Assembly: GCA_030522415.1 (NCBI GenBank)
Contig: CM060112.1
Location: 7,885,001 to 7,949,000, forward strand
Source of the DNA: Channallabes apus
Taxonomy: Eukaryota > Chordata > Actinopteri > Siluriformes > Clariidae
DNA length: 64,000 bases
Direction of reading: 5' to 3'
A program made the position numbers and the translations under genes. Shown here piece by piece: positions 21,553 through 32,473 of the stretch; position 1 is the stretch's first letter, and each line of letters opens with the position of its first letter. Below the pieces are notes generated by a model. It saw only the letters and a program-made list of their open reading frames with translations. It had not been told where the DNA came from and searched no databases.

Positions 21553-22722
21553 GGGAAGAGTTACTCTACCAACATATGCAATTTGAACAGGTGATATAAA
21601 GTTATGTCCACTTTTGCATTAGTTTCAGTACAACACACATACATTGGGAGGTTATTAAGGACAAGCAGACCCTGAATGGATTGAGCCTGTGAGTCACCCA
21701 CAAATAACGATACGATTGGGCTGAATTTCAGCTCAACTGAGTTCATTTAACCAGTAACCTGACACCTCGATGGTTGACAGCAGTATAAGCTGGTCCACAG
21801 TCAGATATCTGTGTCACAATTCTGTGTGAAGTCACCACAATGCGCCTGTGCACATAGCTCCAATTCTCGCTGCAGTCTTATTTCCTGTGTCTCCGTGTTT
21901 TCAGGTCCATACTCTATTTGTTTTCTCCAAGTTCTTTTTGATTTCTGTATGAAGTAAAATTCTTTTCAAAACAATCTTCAAGGCTGTAGAGCTCAAAACC
22001 AAATCGAAAATGCAGACTGAAGAACTTGATCCAACATTTATAGGGTCTGAGTGCTAAAGCTCCTATTATTCACAACTGCAGCCGTCTCCACAGTGCCTCT
22101 CTTTAAACAAGTCATCTGCTTATATTCAATCCCACATTTTGTTCTAAAGGAATAATTAAGCCTGCCGCACAAATGTTGCATTTGGATAGCATGATTTATT
22201 TTTTGTATCAGCTTTATTATGTATTTTATTATGACTGCACATGTATTTCCCTCTCATAGACAGTCCATTTAACATATGTTTATTTTTTGATTATTTGTTT
22301 GGTTTAGATGGAGACTTTGGTGAATTGGACAATAGCTGTGTTTGTGCTCACGTGGAGGATTCATCTGCGTTCACACACTTATCTGTTGCTTACAGAAGGA
22401 GAAAAAAAAAAATCCCACTGCATTTCATGAAAAAAATAAATAAATAGAAAAAACACTGTGTACAGTAGCTGCGAGATCATGTAGAAAGAAATGAAGCAAT
22501 TAAGCCTCCCAACAGACACACACACACACATACTGTAGACAGCATCCTTGTATGATTCAAGCATCATTTACTGTATAGAACATGGAGAATATGAACAGAA
22601 AACATCTGGACTAAAAATGAGTAGGAAATAAACTGAAAGAATGATATAATGTGGCACGCTGACTTACAAATACAGATAATTCGTATTTTTATTGCAATTT
22701 AAATTTATATTTGAAATGTTTG

Positions 22723-22765
<43 letters not shown>

Positions 22766-22821
22766 GTGTAAATTTGCATGAACATTTCTTTGTACATACG
22801 GACAGTATGAACAAAGCACAA
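21553..22821. other. Unique sequence with (ATT)n at 22726-22765
   Basis: No gene is recognised. The stretch contains a small (CA)n at about 22517-22530, the ATT microsatellite, and three TAC(A/T)GTA motifs within 115 bases (22461-22467, 22531-22537, 22569-22575). Confidence 0.45.
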
Positions 22822-22925
22822 GGGGGCAGCGATGGTCCAGGTGCTAGATGCTCTAGGTTACTATTCAGAGGGTTGGGGGTTCAAGCCCTGCCACTGCTGG
22901 GTGTTTGGACAAGACCCTCAATATA
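22822..22925 (+). mobile_element. Head of a tRNA-derived SINE
   Basis: GGGGGCAGCGATGGTCCAGG, TTACTATTCAGAGGGTTGGG and the B-box-like GGGGTTCAAGCCCTG match the 5' part of the SINE family also seen at 40718-40980. The 3' part is missing and the sequence runs into the palindromic repeat. Confidence 0.65.
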
Positions 22926-22956
22926 CCATACAAGCCAGCCACTGCATGTAGCACCA

Positions 22957-23621
22957 GTCAAAAAATCTGGGTTGGAAAGAGATGGGTAGGTGACGTGAAG
23001 TTTGTCCAGCCTAAAGCTTGTAGTGCAGTTTATTGTGTTTATTATATTATATGTATATTTTATATATTCATTCATTCATTCATTCATCTTCTATACCGCT
23101 TAATCCTGTGTTCAGGGTCGCGGGGGACCTGGAGCCTATCCCAGGAGACTTCGGGCACTAGGCGGGGTACACCCTGGACAAGGTGCCAATCCATCGCAGG
23201 GCACACACACATACACACACTCACACACCCAATCACACACTACGGGCAATTTTAGGTTGTTATTAGCCAATTAACCTAACCTGCATATCTTTGGACTGTG
23301 GGAGGAAACCGGAGTACCCGGAGGAAACCCACCAAGCACGGGGAGAACATGCAAACTCCATGCACACAGAGACGGGAATCGAGCCTGGCCGGGGAATCGA
23401 ACCCAGACCCTGGAGGTGCAAGGCGACAGTGCTAACCACTACACCACCGTGCCGCCTATTTTATATATGTAATATAATAAACACAATAAAGTGCAGTTCA
23501 AGCTTTATGCTGGTCAAAAAATCTGGGTTGGAAAGAGATGGGTAGGTGACGTGAAGTTTGTCCAGCATAAAGCTTGTAGTGCACTTTATTGTGTTTATTA
23601 TATTATATGTATATTACATAT
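22957..23621. repeat. Palindromic repeat unit, two loop copies, split by a SINE
   Basis: A 'loop' segment TCAAAAAATCTGGGTTGGAA...GAAGTTTGT is present at about 22958-23006 and 23514-23561, each followed by an arm beginning CCAGC(C/A)TAAAGCTTGTAGTGCA and running through TTTATTGTGTTTATTATATT. Between them, the inverse arm at about 23466-23513 (AATAATAAACACAATAAAG-type to CTTTATGCTGG) pairs with the arm at 23562-23621. Removing the SINE gives an alternating loop-arm-inverse arm-loop-arm structure, as in a fold-back transposon or a head-to-head duplication. Confidence 0.7.
23068..23456 (-). mobile_element. Full-length DANA/mermaid-like SINE with target duplication
   Basis: On the minus strand it has head GGCGGCACGGTGGTGTAGTG, B box GGGTTCGATTCCCC, the TTTGCATGTTCTCCCCGTGC block, GGTTTCCTCCGGGTACTCCG, and a 3' tail of (GAAT)n starting at 23068. 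A perfect 12-bp duplication TATTTTATATAT lies at 23056-23067 and 23457-23468. Confidence 0.93.
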
Positions 23622-23929
23622 TTAATATATTGTAGTGTGAATAGATGCTGTCTAAAAACTCCCTTGGCCCAGACTCATCAAACGGCCTGGCAGCAATGCA
23701 GAGATATTTCCTTCTCAAGGTTTTTGATCAAGGTTCATCCTTCTAACCAATCAGGGATGACCAAAGTCAGTGGCAAGAGCACACAGCTGTCAATTGAAGT
23801 GGTGCAGACACCACCAATCACAGCTGCCTGATTGGGTCAGTTTCTACCCAACTGAGATTTTATCATCTCAGGCTGCAAAATGTGTCTTGGCAGGAAAAGA
23901 AAATAAACATCTTGGTAAAACATAGTATG
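23622..23929. other. Unique sequence, nothing recognised
   Basis: Moderately complex sequence between the palindromic repeat and the Tc1 element. No gene is recognised. Confidence 0.4.
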
Positions 23930-23931
23930 TA

Positions 23932-25415
23932 CAGTCGTGGCTAAAAGTTTTGAGAATTACATAAATATTGGAAATTGGAAAAGTTGCTGCTTAAGTTTTT
24001 ATAATAGCAATTTGCATATACTCCAGAATGTTATGAAGAGTGATCAGATCAATTGCATAGTCCTTCTTTGCCATGAAAATTAACTTAATCCCCAAAAAAA
24101 CTTTCCACATCATTTCATTGCTGTCATTAAAGGACCTGCTGAGATCATTTCAGTAATCGTCTTGTTAACTCAGGTGAGAATGTTGACGAGCACAAGGCTG
24201 GAGATCATTATGTCAGGCTGATTGGGTTAGAATGGCAGACTTGACATGTTAAAAGGAGGGTGATGCTTGAAATAATTGTTCTTCCATTGTTAACCATGGT
24301 GACCTGCAAAGAAACGCGTGCAGCCATCATTGCGTTGCACAGGCAAGGATATTGTGGCTACTAAGATTGCACCTAAATCAACAATTTATAGGATCATCAA
24401 GACCTTCAAGGAAAGAGGTTCAATTCTTGTTAAGAAGGCTTCAGGGTGTCAAAGAAAGTCCAGCAAGCGCCATGATCGTCTCCTAAGGAGGATTCAGCTG
24501 CGGGATCGGAGTGCCACCAGTGCAGAGCTTGCTCAGGAATGGCAGCAGGCAGGTGTGAGCGCATCTGCACGTACAGTGAGGCGAAGACTTTTGGAAGATG
24601 GCCTGGTGTCAAGAAGGGCAGCAATGAAGTCACTTCTCTCCAAAAAAACATCAGGCACAGATTGATCTTCTGCAGAAAGTATGGTGAATGGACTGCTGAG
24701 GACTGGGACAAAGTCATATTCTCAGATGAAGCCGCTTTCCGATTGTTTGGCGCATCTGGAAAAAGGCTTGTCCGGAGAAGAAAAGGTTGGCGCTACCATC
24801 AGTCCTGTGTCATGCCAACAGTAACGCATCCTGAGACCATTCATGTGTGGGGTTGCTTCTCATCCAAGGGAGTGGACTCACTCACAATTTTGCCCAAAAA
24901 CACAGCCATGAATAAAGAATGGTACCAAAACACCCTCCAACAGCAACTTCTTCCAACAATCCAAAAAGAACAATGCATTTTCCAGCACGATGGAGCGCCG
25001 TGCCATAAGGCAAAAACTAAGTGGCTCGGGACTAAAACGTTGAAATTTTGGGTCCATGGTCTGGAAACTCCCCAGATCTTAATCCCATTGAAAACTTGTG
25101 GTCAATCTTCAAGAGGCGGGTGGACAACCAAAAACCCACTAATTCTGACAAACTCCAAGAAGTGATTATGAAAGAATGGGTTGCTATCAGTCAGGATTTG
25201 GCCCATAAGTTGATTGAGAGCCCAGTCGAATTGCAGAGGTCCTGAAAAAGAAGGGCCAACACTGCAAATACTGACTCTTTGCATAAATGTCATGTAATTG
25301 TCAATAAAAGCCTTTGAAACGTATGAAGTGCTTGTAATTATATTTCAGTTCATCACAGAAACAACTGAAACAAAGATCTAAAAGCAATTTAGCAGCAAAC
25401 TTTTGGCCACGACTG
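23932..25415 (+). mobile_element. Complete Tc1-like element, 1484 bp
   Basis: The ends are inverted: CAGTCGTGGCTAAAAGTTTT at the left, and the complement of CAGTCGTGGCCAAAAGTTTG at the right. TA duplications sit at 23930-23931 and 25416-25417. The inside is a broken transposase gene. A TACTGTA lies just outside at 25420-25426. Tc1 elements move by DNA cut-and-paste into TA; this copy has usable-looking termini but no working enzyme of its own. Confidence 0.93.
24297..25245 (+). pseudogene. Tc1-like transposase, three frame breaks
   Basis: The reading begins with MVTCKETRAAIIALH (24297), an N-terminal paired-like DNA-binding domain. Frame is lost near 24342, where about ten bases seem missing, then continues as GKDIVATKIAPKSTIYRI through RTVRRRLLEDGLVSRRA. 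A second one-base loss near 24650 leads to KNIRHRLIFCRKYGEWTA, then VIFSDEAAFRLFG (first catalytic Asp) and QHDGAPCHKAK (second Asp). A third break near 25030 leads to GPWSGNSPDLNPIENLW, whose Glu is the third catalytic residue. It ends ...IESPVELQRS and a stop at 25245. The DDE residues are all present but in different frames. Confidence 0.92.
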
Positions 25416-25699
25416 TACATACTGTATGCTGTAGTTGAGTAAACATTATGAGTAGTGATTCTGGTGCTGTAAGCTGAAAGGTAAAAATATTGGGCTGCAT
25501 CAAGCAAAGAAACAGCAAATGGGATTTTAAATGACTGGACCTAAAAGAACTTGAGAACTGACCGACACGTTATCATAAACGGTAAGTTAGAGCTAAACGA
25601 TTCACTTTGTGAAAGTCTTATGGTTCTTAAGAAAACAAAAGTCATTATTGGAAATAACAGATATGTTTAATAGTAAGAGCATTTCCATACGTGTGAAGT

Positions 25700-25880
25700 C
25701 TAGGCCCAGCAATGCTATGTGCCAATAAAATAAGGTAAGCTGACTACCTGGCTACCTGAATGTAGTCACATACAGTAAATGTTTTTTTTTCCCCTTCATG
25801 AAAGGAATGGCTCAGGTATTACTACTAAACTCATTATGTTTTAATTAATGGCATTACACAGCCATTGTCCAGGGCACCAT
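25700..25880 (+). pseudogene. Tc1-like transposase fragment
   Basis: TGTGCCAATAAAATAAGGTA, CTGACTACCTG and CAGCCATTGTCCAGGGCACC parallel the GGCAATAAAATAAAGTCAGC and following sequence of the fragment at 5340-5400. It is short and frame-broken. TACAGTA at 25771-25777 lies inside. A possibly related small piece is at about 27055-27095. Confidence 0.5.
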
Positions 25881-27499
25881 GCCAAGGTGTACGATTTTCT
25901 ATTTTTTTTATTTTAAATTTTTTTGGTGATTGGTCGGGTTGAGGCATTGCAGTTGGGCTGATTTATTTAATTAATTAATTAGAGTTCGTGGTGTTTTGGC
26001 ACCGTAATTGTAAGTGTAACATGGCAACACTGATCTGACTCCTAGACTACCAAGCTGTTTTATTCCAGTTGTACTTGAGGCAATGTGCTATAAGAAAGAA
26101 GGACAAGAAAAGTCCTACTGAAGACTGTTGAAGCTCAAACAATTAATGACTGGTGAGTTACAATATTTTAATTGCCACCAGTTGAATGGGCCCACTGACT
26201 TTGGGTTTTTCCCCTGGGAATGCGGCTGATGTTGGCCAGTTTGTTTTGTTGCCTGCTTTAGTGCATATATATATACTGTATATATATGAAAAAAACAAAA
26301 AAAACAAAGAAACATTCTGAGCAAAGCTATTTCTGAAAAATACTCTCTGGTCTGCTTGCATTTCTCTGCCTAACCGCCATGTCCAACTGTCATGTAGAAT
26401 TGGCTGTGCTGCTTTTACAGTAGAGATGAAGCAGAACACTCAGCTTGGTGAGTTATATTACTTTAATGCACAGAGCGTTTTAGTGTTCACTTCAAGACAA
26501 GGGGAGAAAGCAATTATGCTATGTTGTGTGTATGTGTTGTCAATGAGCTAGGTGAAGGGCTGTGTGGAGAATAGCACAGAGTAGCAAAGAAGAGAGAGGG
26601 AGGAAATCTGCAGAGTCAATACATTTTTAAATTTTCATGCTAGTGCAAACTTTATTTTTTAAAAAAAGCTATATGCTTTACTGGTCTTTTAAACATTCTA
26701 TACATTTAAGCATTGAATGCATGTGCACTGTTTGAACACCAGAAGTCATAATCGGCACAAACCACTGGATTAACATATACAGTACAGGGTGTAGTCACAT
26801 GATCACATCCTTCCATGGAGTGCCTGCAGATTTGCTTGCAGTTATTAAGTGACTGACAATTCCTATAACTTCACATCACAAGGAACAACAAGCATTTCTT
26901 AAGTTAAATGTTTAGAGATCAAATCAAGTCAAGTCAAAGGTTCCAAATGGTTTCTGAATGGAATCAGAACGATACATCTATGAACTACAATGTTTGAGAA
27001 AGATCTCACAGATCCCTGGCATTTTAGTTGCCTTTGGAGCTCTATAGTTACACTTGAAGGGATGCCTCAGGTATTGCTACTAAGCTCATTAAGCATTGTT
27101 CCTGGGTCAGAAAATTTGCATATTTATTTAATTATTTATTTATTTGTTTAATTCCTATAGTACATATGTTTCCAATATTAAAGGTCAATTCATAACAGAT
27201 TTAGTTTATTGTTTGTTTGTTTAATTCCGACAAAAATGCAAAATAATTTGCATCCTTTATGATTCAGAACTTAAAATAAAATAGGCCTCTTTTAAATCAC
27301 AATTTTCTTCCTGTTAAAATTTGCTCATAAACATTTAAAAAAGTTTTTTATTCAAATTCCAAAACCAAATCAATTCAAATTGTGACCATCGATGGACTGG
27401 ATGGTGTCCCCATAAAAAAAGATTATTTTACACACACACCCACACACACACACACACACCCGCACAATCCAGCTGTTCTCAGTGGTACTATATTAAAGA

Positions 27500-27740
27500 A
27501 GATGTTGGGGAAGCTGAGTGGCTGTGAATCGTTTAATCACGCTTCTCCCAAACTTTCCAATTAATGAGCGGCCGATCTGTCGCCATCCATCATAATCACT
27601 TTAATAGCGTCTCCTGTTGACCCCATCATCTGGATTACCTGCTGCAGCCCTTTCTGCATTTCTCAGCCCATTAATTTAACAAATTCTAATTGTGTACGTT
27701 TTTGACAGTTCTAATTTCCCCCGTGAAATTCAGCTCGTCC
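27500..27740. promoter_or_regulatory. Candidate conserved non-coding element
   Basis: Complex, balanced sequence carries many short homeodomain-like cores (CCAATTAATGAG, CTTTAATAGC, CCATTAATTTAAC, TCTAATTGTG) plus TGGATTACC and CCATCATAATCA. It lacks open frames and differs from the repeat-rich surroundings. This pattern is typical of enhancers in gene deserts beside developmental regulators, but the call is made from composition only. Confidence 0.3.
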
Positions 27741-27917
27741 TGGTTGATGCTATGGTGCGTTCCTGTCGCTTTTCTTCCTTTTTTTCCCCCCTTCCTTATA
27801 AGCAGCTGTCATGCTCAGTCTGATGTGTGTCATTGTAGTTTAAATAAACAAAGAAATTTGGGCTAATTCAGTTGCAGAATCCTTCCTCTCATCAGGCTAA
27901 ATCTGCATTCTGCATAT

Positions 27918-27953
<36 letters not shown>

Positions 27954-28059
27954 GGTGTGAGAGACTTTTTTTTACTTTGTTTTGTTTTTTAGGAATAAAT
28001 AGAACTCCTTAGGACCCCTCGCTTCCCAGATCAGTCTAGAAAATGAAACATGAACAGAG

Positions 28060-28205
28060 GCAAAGGAAAAGTGACACGCAATCATTGCAAACACATTTGG
28101 CCGCCAAGGCAAACAAATTTGTGTTAAATAGGTTTTGAACCACATTAGTGAGATGAAATCTCCCAGTATCAGCGGCGCCATATGCAGGAAATCAATCAGT
28201 GCCAC
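28060..28205. promoter_or_regulatory. Candidate conserved non-coding element
   Basis: A dense, non-repetitive block includes TGACACGCAATCATTGC, TTGGCCGCCAAGGCAAAC (an NFI-like TTGGC...GCCAA palindrome at about 28098-28111) and GAAATCAATCAG. There is no coding frame. Function is inferred from composition only. Confidence 0.28.
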
Positions 28206-28689
28206 AAATGTGTGCGCATTTTAGTAATCTTTTTTTGCTTTTTAATATATATTTATTCTTTTCATTTTATTCACTGATACAGTATTTGGAGCATGCTCTG
28301 ACCACTCTTTGTCTGCTTACTCAGGGATGAACCACTTAGCCATTTTATGTAACATTTTATTACTTTCTTTATATATTAATTTATTTATTTATTTAAACAA
28401 AAAGCATTAGACGAAACTAATGTTTGACCATCAATCTGCCATTTCTTTTTTTTTTTTTGGTAACAAATTCAAATTAAAGTTGTCATATAAATGTATATTG
28501 TTCAGCTTAGCATTTTAGATACACTAAAGCAAAGCTAACTAGCTTGTGGTAACTTCCATATGTAGGAATGTTCCAACCGTACTGTAGGTTTGAACATACG
28601 TGGACAAACGTAGCAGCACGTAGGTTTGTCCAATTCTTGTATAGTCTATGATAGTCTATAATAACAGGAGTCTTTATTACATTTAGGAA

Positions 28690-29060
28690 AGGGTAGGCAA
28701 CAGGGGGATGTGGCACTTAAAGTATGTTGAAGCAAGGCGAGGCTATCAATGGTGCATGGAGCGATGTCCTCAGTGAAGTAGGGAGGCGGAGCACCATCTT
28801 TATCTAAAAAGGACGGCGGAGTGACAACCTCAGCGAAGCAGCAAGGTGGAGCGATCTCTATAAGGAAGTCGAGTGGCATAGCGATGTCCTCAGCTAAGCG
28901 AAGAAAGAAAGTATCGCCTATGGCAAGTCCGTGGGCCACAGTGGCATATTCTCTGCAGGACAGAGGGATATACTCAGCAGAACAACATGTCCTCAGCATG
29001 ACTGGGAGCCCCCAATGAAAAAAAGTTTTCAAAAGGGGTGCATAGCTTCGAGCCATGCCA
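28690..29060 (-). repeat. Degenerate ~57-60 bp tandem repeat with open minus frame
   Basis: Units around GGAGCGATGTCCTCAGTGAA, GGAGTGACAACCTCAGCGAA and ATAGCGATGTCCTCAGCTAA recur about every 57-60 bases. On the minus strand the array is open from 29056 and encodes a repeat of about 19-20 residues (LAEDIAMPLDF..., FAEVVTPPSFL..., FTEDIAPC...). The unit being near a multiple of three explains the open frame. I do not believe a protein is made. Confidence 0.55.
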
Positions 29061-29407
29061 GCGTGCCACTGATCTATTCATTCTTTCTCTGTGGTTCCCA
29101 CATTAGGCGGTTCTCTAGTACGAGTGCCTGCTGAACTTAAAAAATTATAATAATCCTGCTGCGTTTATAGTTTTGTGTCTTTCTATCAGGAATTGGTACT
29201 GTATGAGAGGCAGATCGAGCGCAGGAAAAAAAGTTTATTTAAACTTGAAAAGTAAACAGTGGAAACAACCAAAGCCTGACAAAAAGTGTTAAATGAATGT
29301 GTGACTGAAATGACAATGTGATACAGGTGCTCTGTTCATGGTCCGTGGTGCATTGAGTGAACATGTAGTATGGTTGCTGTAATTCTCTGTACTGTTGATG
29401 GTTTCAG
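29061..29407. other. Unique sequence, nothing firmly recognised
   Basis: GAGGCAGATCGAGCGCAGGA near 29208 resembles an inverted retroelement end, but no element could be delimited. TACTGTA lies at 29197-29203. Confidence 0.35.
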
Positions 29408-29567
29408 GAGCCTATTCAAGAGCACTTGAAGCACAAGGTAGAGTGCACCCTGGAGGGGGGGCTAACATGCAAACTCCGCCCACACCGACCAGAGGCGGGA
29501 ATCGAACCCCTGCCACTGGAGGTAATAGGCTACAGTGCTAAACACCTATGCCACTGTGCCCCTGTGA
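29408..29567 (-). mobile_element. Diverged DANA-like SINE
   Basis: On the minus strand, a degenerate head (GGGGCACAGTGGCATAGGTG), B-box-like GGGGTTCGATTCC and AGTTTGCATG remain, then the CCAGGGTGCACTCTACCTTG segment. It is shorter than full length through internal loss. Confidence 0.7.
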
Positions 29568-30537
29568 TAATTACGTACTGACTGAAATGCATTATTGTAA
29601 TGTACTTTGCTGTCTTGACAAATTTCATCTTTTGGCCACTCTTCATGTTCTTCAACCAGACCAAGAATTCATCTAATTTTCTTTTTTTTTTGTTACATTT
29701 CACACTGCATATTGAGCATCACCCACTGAATTTAGCAGAAGCATACAGTTTAGATGATTACACACAACCCCTAATAATTAGCATTGGAAGTTTTATTTAT
29801 TTATTTTTGCTCAGCCATGGTGATCTGATCTGTCAGAATAAGTGTACAGCACATGCTGCTCTCAGCTATCTTATATCAATCCTCTGCTTAGGTTATAAGG
29901 GCAGTGGCTATCTCTGCCAGCATTTTCTCATTCCTGCCAGTCATGGGATGATGATGAGAAAGTATCCTACAGGCATATTTGTTGTTGCGACAGCTCAACT
30001 AACCTTCTGTCCAAACCACATGCTCTCTTTGCACCAGTGGTTATTATTGTTGCCAAGCGCAGATGCACACATTTTGGCATTGTCAACAAATATTTGTGTT
30101 TGCCCTGCTGTTGGCAAATTACTATGGTAAAAGGGGTATAAAACACTTTGTGATGTGATATCATCATGAAAAAACAAAAACAAAATCATCTAAGTGTGCT
30201 TCAGATTAGGGTTCATTATGCCAGTCCGCTGTGGGTGCCAATAGTGTTCAAATTTTAGTTAAGAAAAGTCTCCAAGCTTGGCAATTGCTGGCTATTAGTT
30301 GTGAATCTTTAAGATTTCAACATTTTAGATATTTTTGGATTTGTAGTGCTGTTAATTTGATCCTCCACTGCAAATCGTTTTCTCCAAAGAAGTTTTATGA
30401 TTCTGGCGTTATTTATTCTGCAAATGTGGACAAACCATCACAGTCATTGTTTTTTGGAATCTCAATAATTGCTTAATGTTTGTGTCTAATTCGGATTGTA
30501 TTATCCCCAAATTAGAAGAATTTGAAGGCATATAGCT
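29568..30537. other. Unique sequence, nothing recognised
   Basis: The open frame at 29600-30130 (176 codons) has no recognisable domain, begins in low-complexity TTT-rich sequence and shows no splice or start context. I regard it as chance. The stretch 29810-30130 is notably non-repetitive. Confidence 0.4.
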
Positions 30538-30677
30538 CTGCAATGGATTGGCACCTGGTTTAACCTGTACAGTATATTGGTGTACCCTGCCTTGTGCCCT
30601 AAGTCTTCTGTGATAGGCTCCAGGTCCCCCCAAGACCCTGTATACAGGATAAAGTGGTATAAACAATGAGTGAGTGA
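30538..30677 (+). mobile_element. DANA-like SINE, 3' fragment
   Basis: CAATGGATTGGCACC, GCCTTGTGCCCTAAG, TGATAGGCTCCAGGTCCCCC and AGGATAAAGTGGTATAAACA lead into a (GAGT) tail. A TACAGTA at 30568-30574 sits where relatives read as a simple CCTGTCCAGGGTG. Confidence 0.78.
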
Positions 30678-30750
30678 AGTATGAAGAGTGAAGAATGAAA
30701 GATCACAAGTTTTAGATCTGGTTTGAGTAGGAGTTGCTGAGAAGAGTTTT

Positions 30751-30945
30751 TTGTTCCCTTTCAAAGCTACACTTGATGCTGCATGAAAATGCTATGGGAA
30801 ACATCTCTTTGTTGCCCGGTGGTGAAGCATGTGTGTGTCAAACACGCCAAAAACTTTGGCTTATATAACCTCAGTCAGGTAACGTAATCTGATAAGGTGC
30901 ACCTGCAGGTTATAAATAGGACTGAACCGGAAACATCTTCAGGTC
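30751..30945 (+). repeat. DIRS copy A left inverted terminal repeat
   Basis: It pairs with the sequence at about 34200-34360. For example, GGTTATAAATAGGACTGAAC near 30908 matches the complement of GTTCAGTCCTATTTATAATC near 34218. TTATAAATAG at about 30910-30920 could be a core promoter element. The repeat also contains TTGGCTTATATAACCTCAGT, a control for the insertion at 40247 in copy B. Confidence 0.85.
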
Positions 30946-30948
30946 TTT

Positions 30949-31190
30949 TTGTCTTCAAGAACCGCATTGGGTGTGTGCATGTATGCAAGCACTTTTTCAA
31001 AGCAAAAAGAAAGCCAAAATAGAAAGTGTCTTATTACTCACCAGAAAGACGGCAGAGTTAGACAGGAGATGTCTCCGGATAAAATATATCTCACTGAGGG
31101 CGATCTCCACACTTTCTGTTTTCAGTGTTTGGGAGAAGAGCACGCTATCCTCAGGCTTGAGGGAGCATGTGAGTAAAGTCGCTCGCGCTC
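30949..31190 (+). pseudogene. DIRS gag-like N-terminal fragment
   Basis: The frame from 30949 contains HTFCFQCLGEEHA near 31110-31150. This resembles the Cys/His stretch near the start of fish DIRS gag-like proteins. The frame stops at 31176 and later gag-coding sequence (for example LMRIKDRDRAFLLDATIS near 31897-31950) is in another frame. The intervening region is interrupted by an A/T-rich insertion at about 31838-31875. Gag would coat the element's RNA. Confidence 0.6.
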
Positions 31191-31961
31191 TGCTCGCCTT
31201 TTTTTACAACGAAACCGCGAGCCGTGGCGCATTGCTTGTGTGCAAATCTGGCAGAAGCGCATGAGATGGAACCTTCCTTTTTTCTCGCTCTCTCTCGCCG
31301 GATCATGAGCCTTTACTGTCCACTTCTCAAGCATGCTCCGGCGCTTCTTGTGAAGGGGCGGAAGAAACTTTATCTCTTGCTTCCACGGAGATGGAAACTA
31401 TGACTTCAGTTAGTTAGAAGACAGGTTTCTGTCGGGTGGCCGGTGGAGGGGCCTCGACAATGGCTCCTACCCTTCTTTGGCGACTTCCATGATGAGTTAA
31501 CTCATCATTTATCCCGTGTTTTTGTGCTATTGACATTGTTTTGTTTCAAATGACATTGATGACAAAAGCGCGGTTTTATATGATGAGGCCCCAGATTGAA
31601 GAGACGCTTGCGGGCTATCTCTCCCCTGGAAGCTCATCCTCCCTGAAAAAGTCCTCTCTCCCCACCAAGCCGTGTAGAGTAACATCTTCGTTGGTGGGAA
31701 AAGCTTTTTCACATAGTGGGTCAGCCTGGTGCTGCCCTGCACACAATGGCTTTGCAGGCATACCAGGCTGACCTACTGAGAGATCTGAGCACTGGCGGGT
31801 CTATCAATAACGCGGTGTTTGCGGAGATACGCCGAACCACAGATTTATTTTATTATATTATATATTTTATTTAGAGAGACAACTGTGGCTTAACCTCATG
31901 CGCATCAAGGACAGGGACCGCGCTTTCCTCCTTGATGCCACCATCTCTTGTAGGTTAGGCT

Positions 31962-32393
31962 CTACAAGCAGGTTTTTGTGATGTTTTCCCCCACCATGCT
32001 CAGGGGTTTGGACTGTCGGCCACCCAGTGCTGACCAAGTCCAGTTCTCGCTAGGTGGGAAGCGGAAAAGGAGAATGTGGTCCAGCATCCTCTCGTAGAGA
32101 TTGGGGCAGGACTTGCCGGCTTCGCAGTCCGCCTCAAGGAGTCCAGACCTGAGGAGCATCATCTCCTCTAAAAAGGAGGCATACATGCCCAGGACCATGG
32201 GGGTGTCTCCCCCCTGGGCGGGGCGCATAAAATTTCCAATAAGGAAAACAAACTCCTTCCTGGCACCCTCAGGAGGCCGTGGTTCAATCCTACCACCACT
32301 GGTAGGCAGTGGTCTCCAGCGAAATGTTAGGTGTTCGGTTCCTTCCTGCCATGTTTCAGGATGCCGAACATCTAACACCCCCCCCCCCCCCAT
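31962..32393 (-). other. 143-codon antisense open frame inside DIRS copy A
   Basis: On the minus strand a stop-free frame reads through RPLPTSGGRIEPRPPEGARK, then FLEEMMLLRSGLLEADCE, LYERMLDHILLFRFPP and ENWTWSALGGRQSKP. It overlies the gag-coding region of the DIRS element. Composition is protein-like, but I recognise no family. Its right end falls in a poly-C run (32379-32392). It may be an insertion from another element, or chance in GC-rich coding sequence. Confidence 0.3.
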
Positions 32394-32473
32394 CTAGCCG
32401 AAGTTTCAAAACTTGTGCCCCTTTTTGAAAAGCGGGCAGCGGGGAACCTACTGCCAGGTATGTCTTTTTAGGT

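Larger units (their letters stand above)
25881..28689. other. Long mostly unique tract with microsatellites
   Basis: No gene or clear transposon is seen. CA-type repeats occur at about 27431-27462 and a (GT)n at 27919-27954. Homeodomain-site-rich blocks are listed separately. TAC(A/T)GTA motifs are at 26274-26280, 26416-26422, 26778-26784, 28278-28284 and 28580-28586. Confidence 0.45.

Noticed and set aside
29600..30130. 176-codon plus frame
   Set aside because: No domain, low-complexity start, no supporting signals; probably chance.
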